DNA of 64,000 nt from Berghia stephanieae (taxonomy: Eukaryota; Mollusca; Gastropoda; Nudibranchia; Aeolidiidae): positions 59,792,289 through 59,856,288 of the forward strand of contig CM067446.1 in assembly GCA_034508935.3 (NCBI GenBank), read 5' to 3'. The translations under genes were made by a program, and so were the position numbers. Of the stretch, positions 1 to 10,500 are shown in pieces. Within the stretch, counting starts at the first letter, position 1. Every line of letters starts with the position of its first letter. Below the pieces are notes generated by a model that saw only the letters and a list, made by a program, of their open reading frames with translations, searched no databases and had not been told where the DNA came from.

Positions 1-122
1 GTGCAGCGCCGCAAATTGAGCTATGGTGAGGTGACATGCTCAACACAGCGGGTGGGTATTCGAACTCGGTACCTTTCGGGTACGAAACGAAGACCTTACC
101 GCTGTCCTACGCTGCGCCTTAA
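1..122 (-). repeat. SINE R2 (GTACCCGAAAGGTACC tRNA head), partial
   Basis: Reverse copy cut by the window edge; contains CGGTACCTTTCGGGTACGAA. Confidence 0.75.
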
Positions 123-221
123 AGCATAAAAAATAACAACAACAAAAAACAACAAAAGACAAACAAAACCCAAACAAACCAAAACAAACAACCCCCCACC
201 CCAAAAAAAGCATGTATAAAG

Positions 222-515
222 TGTAATAGTAATATCCACTAAACGTGCTCCAAGCGCTTTACAAGATTTCCCCAGCTAACAGCAACACTTAACCTGTAGG
301 GCAAGACGTGACGCCTATTTTTAGATATTATTCCGACCGAGACAATGCCGTTAACGTCCGTGTACTTAATTTACACCCGTGTACGGTGTGAGAATTGGAG
401 TAAAAAGCCTTTTCCAATGACTCGACTATCTATGCGCCGCTCGGAGCTGGAGTCGAACCTTGGATATTTCAGTCTGAAGGCGAGTGTCATACCAAAAGAC
501 AATATAGGCGCGATT
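222..515 (-). repeat. SINE R1 (tRNA head, GCGCTTT tail) copy
   Basis: Reverse copy of the family whose head is GCGGCTATGTGGTCTAGTGG and whose tail is AAAGCGCTTTGAGCACGT...GGATATTGCGCTATATAA. Diverged. Confidence 0.75.
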
Positions 516-558
516 TACATTACTAAACATTCAATTTTTATACTAATTTTTAAAAGTT

Positions 559-855
559 GAGCTTTTATATAGCGCACTATCCACTCCACGTGCTCAATGC
601 ACTTTACAAGGGTCCCTGACCAACAGCAACACGCAACAAGTAGAACGAGACATGACGCCTGTAAGGCGATTTTACATTTTATTTCTCAGAAAGAGACAAC
701 GCTGTTATCGGCCAGGTATTCATTTCACACCTGAGTACGATGAGAGAATGTGAGTAAAGAGCCTTTTCCAAGGACTCAACTATGCGCCGAGCGAGTATCG
801 AACACAGGACCTTCTGATACGAAAGCGAGTGTCTTGCCACAAGACTACATAGCCA
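559..855 (-). repeat. SINE R1 copy, full length
   Basis: Tail at left (TATATAGCGCACTATCCAC), tRNA-like head at right (ACTACATAGCC). Confidence 0.8.
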
Positions 856-1059
856 ATTTAAATTTAATTTTAAACCAACTTGATAAAATACCATTTTGAG
901 ATGACGGGTCATGTCACAAAAAAAAAAAGGTTATTTTTTAGTCTTGACACATTTTATTTAAATGACAAATTAGGAAACCTTGTTTTATACACACATTTTC
1001 ACAATCATTTTTAAGGATAGTTACCGCAATTTGTCGTAGACATAAAAAAAAAATAATCT

Positions 1060-1219
1060 ACGTAAATTCTCGTTCATCACTTTCCTCAGGCAGTTTAAGT
1101 TTAATTATAAACATTGTCACCTGAAACAGAAACGGGTGTACGTAAATTCTCGTTCATCACTGTCCTCAGGCAGTTTAAGTTTAATTATAAACATTGTCAC
1201 CTGAATCAGAAACGGGTGT
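1060..1219. repeat. 80-bp tandem repeat, two copies
   Basis: ACGTAAATTCTCGTTCATCA begins each unit; the copies differ at about two positions. Confidence 0.9.
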
Positions 1220-1345
1220 GTTAGGTCAGCAGGTCACCCGGCCTGACCCCAAAATTATGCAAATTTATGAATGTTATTATTATAAAGTAAAGGGTGTTTT
1301 TGATACTGATGCTTTAGGGCAAGTTTTGCTGTAGTATTAGAACAC

Positions 1346-1346
<1 letters not shown>

Positions 1347-1396
<50 letters not shown>

Positions 1397-1503
1397 ACTC
1401 TCTCTCTCTCTCTCTCACACCCCACACACACACACACACACTCTCCCCCCCTCTCTCTCTCTCTTACACCACTCCCCCCCCTCTCTATATCTATCTATCT
1501 ATC

Positions 1504-1534
<31 letters not shown>

Positions 1535-1535
1535 C
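1347..1535. repeat. Compound microsatellite (CT)n/(CA)n/(TATC)n
   Basis: Low-complexity pyrimidine-rich tract; open frames across it are artefacts. Confidence 0.9.
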
Positions 1536-1678
1536 TATTTCACTCCATCCCCCCTCCTTCCAATTAAATAATAAATTATTCACTTCAAATATCGATTGAT
1601 TAACTGATGTTAGAAACACTTGTTAGAAACACAATTAACCATTATCATGCACCTGAGATCATGAGCAATCCAATCTAC

Positions 1679-2076
1679 GATATAGATAGAATGCGCTTGG
1701 CCAAGGAGTTCACAACATTGCCATTCGGAAGTATAACGAACCAACACACAAACTCTGTGTAACCATGAACTTTTATAGTCTGGTTAATACAGTTTAGTGA
1801 GAACAACTCACAAACGCGGATGGCAAAAACAATAACAAAGGCCTGAGTGACGTCATCTGCATACTATCTATAGGTATGCCAAAAGATAGAATGAAGTTGA
1901 CGTCAATCGAGCCTTTGTTATTGTTATTTGCCATCCGCGTTTATGAGTAATACTCACTGAACTGTATTAACCAGACTATAAATGTTCATGGTTACACAGA
2001 GTTTTGTGTGTTGGTCCGTTATACTTCCGGATGGCAATGTTATGAGCATCTTAGCCAAGCGCATACTATCTATATC
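1679..2076. mobile_element. Foldback (long inverted repeat) element, about 400 bp
   Basis: Arms of about 170-180 bases (GATATAGATAGAATGCGCTT at left, inverted at right) around a spacer of about 50 bases. No coding sequence. Confidence 0.85.
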
Positions 2077-2106
2077 AGCCAGGCACTAAAATCGATGGCC
2101 CTAGCC

Positions 2107-2360
2107 CAGACCTGCCTAGTACTACGAAAAAATCGAATTTTTGCCTCCAGTCACAAAACTGCATTCGCCTCTTTTACTCAATAAATATTGTTGAAAATGA
2201 AAGTTTAGTTCCTGAGAACCTGTATTCCGGCTTTTGGAACATAATTTATGGATCATGCTAAGGGCAAATTATATATATTTCTAAAGCTATTTAAAGTGAC
2301 TTATTATTTTTTCCCTTGGAAACTACGAATTTTTTGAAATTTCAAGTTGGCAGCTCTGTG
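2107..2360. mobile_element. MITE M3 (CAGANCTGCC ends)
   Basis: Starts CAGACCTGCC and ends GGCAGCTCTGTG, with CTAGCC on both sides (2101-2106 and 2361-2366): a 6-bp target duplication. Confidence 0.7.
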
Positions 2361-2635
2361 CTAGCCTAACGTTGATTATCACTATGCCTGGTTTCACCCT
2401 GACGGTAACTGCCTACATATTATTTAGACAAGGGCCGATCTATGTATAGGTAGATAGATAGTTACTATTTACCAGTAGATGACCACTTGTCAGTGTTATT
2501 CATAAGACATTATTATTGATTTCATCGATAGCTGATCGGTGATTAGAGGCAAGCGTCTACTTACCATGTGTTAAGTCCATAATTAGTGAATATTCATACA
2601 TTGCCAGCATTATTGGCTACTTTGAATACGTAAGT

Positions 2636-2927
2636 AGAGTATTTATAGAGCGCAATATCCACTAAACGTGCTCAAAGCGCTTTACAATGCTGGCCAACAG
2701 CAACACTTAACATATAGAACGAGACATGACGCCTGCTATGCGATATCAATATTTTTTTTTTACGACAGGGACAACGCTGTTAACGGCCAGGTACTCATTT
2801 TACACCTGAGTACGGTCAGAGAAAGTGAGTAAAGAGCCTTTTCCAAGGACTCAACTATGCGCCGAGCAAGGCTCGAACCCAGGACCTTTCGATCCGAAAG
2901 CGAGTGTACCACTAGACTGCATAGCCG
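2636..2927 (-). repeat. SINE R1 copy, full length
   Basis: Complete reverse copy ending in the tRNA-like head CTGCATAGCCGCA. Confidence 0.82.
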
Positions 2928-3035
2928 CACATACACCGATAAAACATTTATTTTCATTTTAGCCTGTAAAACTTTTCCTACTTAAAATGACCCTCATGTT
3001 GTCGAAGATCGATTCCATCCGACGTGCACTTATTT

Positions 3036-3169
3036 GCAGGTCTGATAACCCAATTCCTTATGGGCTAATTGTTGTAATGGAAATCTCCAAAATGACGCAA
3101 AATAAATTATATTGTCACTTACAACAATATTAAACTAGGCCCATAATCGGGTTCGGATGTCAGACTTGC
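3036..3169. mobile_element. MITE M4 (GCAGGTCTGA ends)
   Basis: GCAGGTCTGATAACCCAA at left, inverted at right as TCAGACTTGC. A second copy lies inverted at 7170. Confidence 0.7.
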
Positions 3170-3269
3170 ATATTATTATTCTATGCACACGTCGAATCAA
3201 TCCCTTTCTCTGGAATGTCAGATTGGAGTTTTGTTGACAAGTAGGCGGCCACAACAATTTAGCATTATT

Positions 3270-3525
3270 TTTCTGTGTAGTCCTTCAGAGCCATTGGTCC
3301 CGTGGAGTCAGAGTTTATCTCAGTCTCTCTATAGGGCGAAACGGACAAAATTGCAATTGCTTGCTTACTTTGGATAGGACGCTAATCTATTCACTAGATA
3401 GAACAGACCTGGTTGCCCCATCACTAATAGGTGGACAAGGGGGGGGGGGGGGGGTGTGGCAGAATAGAATCTCGGTTTCTTTGCGTGCGAAGCGAATACT
3501 CTACCAACTGAGCTATCGGAAATCC
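3270..3525 (-). repeat. SINE R3 (GATAGCTCAGTTGG tRNA head) copy
   Basis: Reverse copy; the right end reads GAGTATTCGC-type box and CCAACTGAGCTATCGG, and a G tract lies inside. Confidence 0.8.
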
Positions 3526-3574
3526 CTAGCATAAGTTAGAGAGTATAAATCGATGGGCGGCCATCTTTAGCATA

Positions 3575-3870
3575 ATTTTCTGTAGTCCTTTAGAGTGGGA
3601 GTTTATCTCAGTTTCTATAGGGTGAAACGAACAAAATTGCAATTGCTTGCTAACTTTGGATAGGACGATGATGGACCGATGATATTTGAGGTACACAATG
3701 TTTTCTGGCCAAAATATTTTAAAACGTGTTTAGTCAGATTTCAAAAGTTTCTATAGGGTGAAACGAACAAAATTGCAATTGCTTGCTAACTTTAGATAGG
3801 ACAATGAGGGACCGATGATATTTGTAGTTTTCTGGCCAAAATATTTTAAAACGTGTTTAGTCAGATTATA
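3575..3870 (-). repeat. SINE R3 tail fragments in a local tandem repeat
   Basis: TTTCTATAGGGTGAAACGAAC...TTGCTAACTTTRGATAGGAC occurs at about 3618 and 3748, each followed by the same ACCGATGATATTTG...CTGGCCAAAATATT segment: a tandem repeat of about 130 bp, two copies. Confidence 0.7.
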
Positions 3871-3879
3871 ACAGTATCT

Positions 3880-4005
3880 ATCGTGTAGAGAGAGTAGTTT
3901 TCACATCATCTTGTGGTCTCAATCAGTGATCTAAGATTGGACTTTACTAGATAATATATTACTGTTAGCGTACACCGTGTTTACACCTTTGGGGAAAGGA
4001 GGAGG

Positions 4006-4046
<41 letters not shown>

Positions 4047-4545
4047 GAATGGGGGCGGGGGGGGGGGGGGAGTTCTCCCTTATTAAGTGATGAATGACAT
4101 TGATGACGTGTTAATACGTTTGACTAATTAGCAAGCGTTAATTGAGCTGTCCTTGCCTATTGTGTTGTGTGTGTGTGTGTGTGTGCGTGCGTGTGTGTGT
4201 GTGTATGGTATGTAATCACCTGTCATCAAGGCATGGGATCGGGAGAAATATTATATACATATATCATAATAAATTAATAATAAAACTTTCTGACTCTCTC
4301 TTGCTACAGCACAAGGCTGACACGGTGGAACGCCATCTTTCTCGATTGGAGGCCATTTATTTCATCTGTCCCCAAGACCAACCACTCGCTTTCATCTCTC
4401 TTTCGATGCTCCACCTCCAAGTCTCCAGCGGGCGGCCCCTACTTCTTGTTCCTTGGGGGCTCCACTTGAGGACATATATATTTCCTATTAAAAAAAACAA
4501 AAACAAAAACAAACAACAAAAATCTTACATTTCTAGTCATTTTAA
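3880..4545. other. Unassigned stretch with TG microsatellites
   Basis: (TG)n at 4007-4040 and 4167-4205 and a G tract at 4048-4070. A stretch at 4307-4460 follows a good TTGCTACAG acceptor-like site and is GC-balanced, but I recognise no protein in any frame. Confidence 0.4.
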
Positions 4546-4772
4546 ATAATAAAAATAAAATTCCCTTTATTCATCCCAAAGGGGAAATTTGTCTTTAGGG
4601 TCTATTCCAAGGGAAGACTGGAATAACCCAGGCGCCAGCCGCAGTGCAGCGCCGCAAATTGAACTAGGGCGAGATGACTTGCTCAAGGTCACACAGCGCA
4701 ACGGCGGGTGATCGAACTCGGTACCTTTCGGGTACAAAGCAAAGGTCGTTCCACCGCTGAGCCACGCTTTAA
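4546..4772 (-). repeat. SINE R2 copy, full length
   Basis: Tail CCCTTTATTCATCCC at left, tRNA-like head (AGCGTGGCTCAGCGGT in reverse) at right. Confidence 0.82.
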
Positions 4773-5168
4773 ATCACTAGTATTTTCTCTTTGTTCAACC
4801 TAGACGATATAGTTGTCGTTTTGAAGTTGCGTATGGTATATCACGCTAAAAACAAACATTTTAAATGGAAAATTAATACAGCTCTTATCTAAACTTAAGA
4901 AAGAGATAATTCTTTATTATATGCCCCACCCCACCCCTACCCACTTCCCTTCCATTGAAAATTAAATTAACTCCATCCAGGATTAAACGGAATTTTTGGT
5001 TTCGAATTAATAGATTGGAATGTTTCATGTTTATTTATTTAATCATAGGAGTAGGACAGTTGACTAGTTAATAGATACAGAATGCGATGAAGTGTTCCTT
5101 CCTTTCATTAGTATGTCCAAACACTTATGCAGTCATCAACTACTGTGTCAAGTGTAAAGCGATTTTAG

Positions 5169-5790
5169 TGCGGCTATGCGGTCTTGTGGTATGGCACTCG
5201 CTTTCGGATCGGAAGGTCCTGAACTTTTATATATATATACTAAACGTGCTAAAAGCGCTACTAGGGTCCCTGGCCAACAGCAACATTTAACATGTACGAC
5301 GGAACATGACGCCTGTTAGGCGATATTACAATTTTTTCGGACAGAACAACGCTGTTAACGGCCAGGTACTCATTTTGCACCTGAGTACGGTGAGAGAATG
5401 TGAGTAAAGAGCCTTCTCCAATGACTCAACTATGCGCCGAGCAAGGCTCGAACCCAGGACATTTCGATCCGAAAGCGAGTGTCACATCACTAGACCACTT
5501 ATTCGCACAAAGTGCTGGATTCGAGCCTCGCTCGGCGCATAGTTGAATCCTTGGAAAAGGCCCTTGATTGACATTTTCTCACCTTACTCAGGTGTAAAAT
5601 GAGAGCCTGGCCGTTAACAGCTATGTCTCTGCCGGAATTTAAAAAAAATTGTAATTGTAATATCGCCTAACAGGCGTCATAATCTCTCGTTCTACATGAT
5701 ACACATTACTGTTGGTCATGGACCCTTTGTAAAGCGCTTTGAGCACGTTAAGTGGATATTGCTCTATAAAAATGCTGACGGGTTTTTTAT
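5169..5790. repeat. SINE R1 nested in SINE R1
   Basis: A plus-strand head (5169-5222, to GGAAGGTCCTG) is followed by a reverse, nearly full copy (about 5236-5507). The plus-strand body then resumes at about 5515 (GGATTCGAGCCTCGCTC) and runs to the tail near 5775. One copy inserted into another at its box B. Confidence 0.75.
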
Positions 5791-5882
5791 TTTGTGTGTG
5801 TTTAGAGTAGGACAGTTAATTGGGTAATTGTCACAAAATATTATGAAGCGTTCCCTGCTTTCATTGTTATGTCCAAACACTT

Positions 5883-6139
5883 ATCTCACTCAATCCTCCA
5901 GATTTTGGCGACTTTTCAAAATCTGGATAGAAAAAAAATGGATTAAAAATAAGCATGTGCATAGATCTATATTCATATAATTTAATTCAACTACTATGTA
6001 TTAATATATAAAAACTAAAAACATTAGCTTTGATGCTATGTCCTATAATTTGTCTCATAAAAATGTGATAAATAGGAATGGATTAAAAGTAACCCGAGTA
6101 AACTACGGATAAAGTCGGTGTTAGGGTTGAGTGAGTTAA
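5883..6139. mobile_element. MITE M2 (CTCACTCAA ends)
   Basis: TATCTCACTCAATCC at left and GGGTTGAGTGAGTTA at right, about 255 bp. The diverged duplicate at 5040-5170 shows the flanking sequence without it. Confidence 0.8.
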
Positions 6140-6338
6140 GCAGTCATTAACTAGAGCGATGTCAAGTGTAAAAAGATAGTCTTAAGTTAAGTACGGTATT
6201 AGAAATGTACGAATAAGTTCCAATAAAATTCGCATTGATCACATGACACACAAGAGGTCCTCTTGACATGGCCTTCTTATAGTGTACGGGAGTGAGTATT
6301 ATTAGAATGGGTCGAGGTGCCTCTTGAAACTTAAAAAG

Positions 6339-6339
<1 letters not shown>

Positions 6340-6386
<47 letters not shown>

Positions 6387-6402
6387 AAAAAAAAAAAAAA
6401 AA
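6340..6402. repeat. Poly-C run joined to a poly-A run
   Basis: More than 30 C followed by more than 20 A. Likely hard to size by sequencing. Confidence 0.9.
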
Positions 6403-6618
6403 TCCTCGTTTTCAAATCAAATGATAAATTAAATATGACGACGGCGACGATGACGATGATGATGATAATAACAATTATTATTATTACAATACTAATAATG
6501 ATAATTAGAATAATAAATACTAGAGACTATAATAATTACATTATTATCAACCTTATTATTACACTTGTGGTATCCCTAAAAACACAGTTTAATGACTACG
6601 ATGTGTTTTCAGTTTATT

Positions 6619-6665
6619 TATATTCCTGATGAGCGCGAATGCTCGAAACAATACTGTAGAAGTTG
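6619..6665 (+). ncRNA. Possible hammerhead-like ribozyme motif
   Basis: CTGATGA at 6626-6632, a short stem II (GCGC GAAT GCTC, one mismatch), GAAAC at 6645-6649, a two-pair stem III with a six-base loop, and GTA at the cleavage position. TTC/GAA could form the start of stem I. Minimal hammerheads of this form are known in Penelope-like elements and retrozymes. The core matches but the stems are weak. Confidence 0.35.
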
Positions 6666-6767
6666 ATCATTTTTTTACTCGAAATATATATAAATATGTA
6701 TATATTTTTTTTTTTTCTTTCTATTTTTCTACTTTCAATTTTTAGAAATAGTTTTTATCTGTATTTA

Positions 6768-6799
<32 letters not shown>

Positions 6800-6807
<8 letters not shown>

Positions 6808-7160
6808 GGCATACCTCTCGCATTCATTCACATTGTCCTAAATAGAGACCTAAACCGCCTCCAAAATAACCAAGGACTAATATCAAAGGAGGATCTTCAG
6901 GTATGGATTGCCATCCACAGCAAAATAAGACCGTGAACTGTGGAAGGAATTGACAAAGACTATTCGAGACAACCGAGGCGTCCCGATCGGATGATTAGGA
7001 CCGAAGGCCTTAAGTCCTGTTAAGTCAATAAATGAGACCTTCAATTGTGCTCACATGTCTGAATTTTAGAATATCAAATAAATTAAGCATTTCCTTTTAA
7101 TTCTTGATATTGTCAATAATAAATATATTTATCTAAGTTGTTTTCACATTTGTCTACATG
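6800..7160. other. Unassigned upstream stretch
   Basis: Follows a CA microsatellite (6770-6805). A short readable stretch LNRDLNRLQNNQGLISKED appears at about 6839-6900, possibly a transposon remnant. No gene is called. Confidence 0.35.
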
Positions 7161-7169
7161 TACATATTA

Positions 7170-7300
7170 GCAGGCTTGATATTCGAACACAATTACGGGC
7201 TTCATATACCATTGTTGCAATGGACAATATTTTGCGTTGGTTTGAGAGTATTTCCATTATAACAATGAGCCAATAACAATTTTTGGGTTGTCAGACCTGC
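7170..7300. mobile_element. MITE M4, second copy
   Basis: The reverse complement reads GCAGGTCTGACAACCCAA, like the copy at 3036. It sits just upstream of the first CYP4 exon in the window. Confidence 0.7.
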
Positions 7301-7334
7301 AAATATAAAAACACACCGCCATCTTTATTTCCAG

Positions 7335-7525
7335 CACGGGAGACAAATGGCGTCACCGCCGGAAGATGCTGACCCCGACCTTCCATTTCAACATCCTGCA
7401 CGACTTTGTGGATGTGTTCAACCAGCAGGCGCGGATACTCACCAATAAATTCAAGATCAAACAGAACACTGGTGTGTTCAACGTGTTTGGGGATATCACA
7501 CACTGTGCATTGGACATCATCTGTG
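7335..7525 (+). CDS. CYP4V2: CYP4 exon a: C-helix to ETAMG
   Basis: A TTTCCAG acceptor precedes the exon and GTGAGT follows it. Its first base completes a Ser codon from a missing upstream exon, then [18 protein letters not shown] is read. It ends in the first base of the Glu codon of ETAMG. Confidence 0.93.
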
Positions 7526-10500
7526 GTGAGTTGATGTTACTACCCAATAGACACTTAGATAACCACGCCTCTCGGACAGTTGTAAACAATGGCAGTGATT
7601 GGTTCGCATACCAAACTACACAGGATTTACTGTCGATGGTGTGTGTCAAAGTAAAATATCCACTGTTCTACCGCTTGATCAATAGAACCCACACAGGGAA
7701 CTGTGTAATTTCAAACGTTTATAATGATATGATCGAGAAAATCGTGTGATAACTGGTCACCCATCTTGTGATATAAAAAGAATCGAATAACAACGATCAG
7801 AGAGAGGTTGGTCTCCATTCAAGTTAAATTTTATAAACAACCAACCATGCTTGTCCGAGCACGCGTGAAGGTGTATCACAAATTCCATGTTTGATTGATA
7901 AAAAAATCTACTAGTTAATTCTTTTCATTCATTCACTCATTCTGTGTGACGTGTCGTTTTAGGTACTGTACAACAGTATCTATCATCGAGTAGTGGAATC
8001 AGTGATCAAAGAGTGGACAATATTAACCAGTTAACTGCCGAACTCTGGAAAAACTCGGTATTTAAAATTTTGGCCATAAAAATTGTCCTTCAAATATCGT
8101 TTGATATAAATAGCACCCTTCTTGGAAAGAAAAAAAATAAGAAAGAAAGAAAAAAACAAAACAAACCCTCTCACATCTGAGACTCTGCAAAGTAATGTAT
8201 TATGTTTTGTTGTTTGTGTGTGTATGTGTGTGTGTGTGTTTGTTGTTGTTGGCTGAAGAAGTGTTTTGAACCTTAATTGTTTGGTATTTTGTTCTTTTTT
8301 TTATTTTGTAGCTGTTACATTCCGTTTTGTTTATTTCATTCTACAGTCCACAGCTTCTTGCAGCTTAGTATTACTTTTATTCTCCCCAGAAACTGCCATG
8401 GGAGCAAGTATTGATGCCCAGTCTAAAGACACAGACTATGTCAGGGCTGTTTACAGGTGACTTTGGGGTCAAGGTCAATTCAATGCTTGTTAACTCTCTC
8501 CTTGACAACCATTTTCAGAATTTCCCCTAAACGTCACACCCACCCAAATACAAAAATAGGTTTATTCTTATATTCAACACTCTGTTAAATACTCTTTTTT
8601 TTTAAAAGAGTGTATTTTTAATTTTGGCCCATGATTCAAATTAAAAATCGGTCCATTAAAAAGACTAATACACGATTTTAAGGATTTTGAAGTGCGAATT
8701 ATGATAATAAATTGTTGATTTTAAAGTTAACTATAGCTACTACAATTTTTATCTCCTAAAACTTACTTTTTCTCTTGCCAAGCAAGCAGGTTTGTGAATA
8801 TATTACAGTTTGTAAATTTACTGGACTCCTTCACTCTTTTCAGAATGTCTTTTTAGCCGACACTAGAATGCGTCGCCCCTGGTACTGGATTGACTTCATC
8901 TACAACACAATTGGTTATGGAAAGGAACAAAGACAGATGATTAACACTTTACACAGTTTTACCAACTCTGTTAGTTCATGGTGATTTTCATAAGTTTTAA
9001 AGAAATTTGAATGGTCTCTTTAGGGTATTTGTATCTTAAATTGAGCTTTAAAAATGGAGCTTTTTTATATAGCGCAATATCCACTAAATGTGCTCAAAGC
9101 GCTTTACAAGGGGTGCCTGACCAACAGCAACATGTAACATGTAGAACGAGACGTGATGCCTGTAAGGTAAAATTACAAATTTTTCCGGACAGAGACAACG
9201 CTGTTAACGGCCAGGTCATCATTTTACACCTGAGTACGGTGAGAGAATGTGAGTAAAGAGCCTTTTCCAAGGACTCAACTCAGGACCTTCCGATCCGAAA
9301 GCGACTGTCATACCACTTGACCACATAGCCGCAGTATGGCACCTCACCTCACCTTATCTTACCTCATTCTCCCGATTGAGGTGGTCTTAGTATAGTAGAC
9401 ATGAAAGATGATTTTGCAGGGCCCATCCAAATCTGTCCTCAGCTATCCTTATTGGTTTTGAACTTTCCACCCCCAATCCATTTCTTTGCATTGCCCAGCT
9501 AGACCTTTGTTTGCCGTCTTCTCCTCCTGACAGTGAGTGCATCCATGTCTGTTTTGGATCCCCCAAAGTTAAGTTCTTAAAGCTATAAAAAAAAAAGAAG
9601 ATTTTCGTCATATTCTCAGATATACAAAACAAAAAAATCTGAATGAGAAAAATGTTCAATGAATCATAATGAACGTGACGATTTTCCTGTAGTTGGTAAG
9701 TCAAGGGTTAACTCTCATTTTACCCCAGGACCATCGCAGTTTGGAACAACTTACCTCGGGAAGTTGCATCTGTACCCGTTTCAGATTTATTTTACAGAGC
9801 TTCTAAATCACTGCTGAATTTTCAAGGAGGAGCCAGATTCAGATTCAGATAACTATCACAATCCCTACATCTTCTGTTCCTAATATAACCTCAAGTTGTT
9901 GCAAGCAAAAATGACAAACTATAGTTTAACGAAAAGGAAGCTTTTATATAGCGCAATATCCACGAAACATGCTCAAAGTGCTTTACAAGGGGTCCCTTGC
10001 CAACAACAACACTTAACATGTAGGGCGATATTACAATTTTTTTCGGACAGAGACAACGCTGATAACAGCCAGGTTTTCATTTTAACCTAAGTACAGTGAG
10101 AGAATGTGAGTAAAGAGCCTTTTCCAAGGACTCAACTATGCGTTGAGCTAGGCTCGAACCCAGGACCTTCCGATCCGAAAGCGAGTGTTATACCACAAGA
10201 CCACATAGCCGCAATAAATAAAGTAATAAATGGTTCATAGAAAAGAGAAATCCCTTATGTTGCTGCTGCATTAAACTTGATTTCCAGTTTGTTTTTTCTT
10301 CATTTTGAAATCGCAGGTGATCGCAGATCGTTTGAAAAGTTTTGACCAAAAGAAAGCAGAGTTGATTCGCCAGGAGCTTAGTGGGGAAGACGCTGATTTG
10401 GGCACCAGGAAAAACAAACGGCTTGCCTTTCTGGACATGTTGCTGTACATGTCAGACAATCTGACCAAGCTGTCTATGGAGGATATTAGGGAAGAAGTTG

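Noticed and set aside
4307-4460. A possible host exon after TTGCTACAG
   Set aside because: No frame gives a recognisable protein or an obvious donor, and it does not match the missing CYP4 N-terminus.
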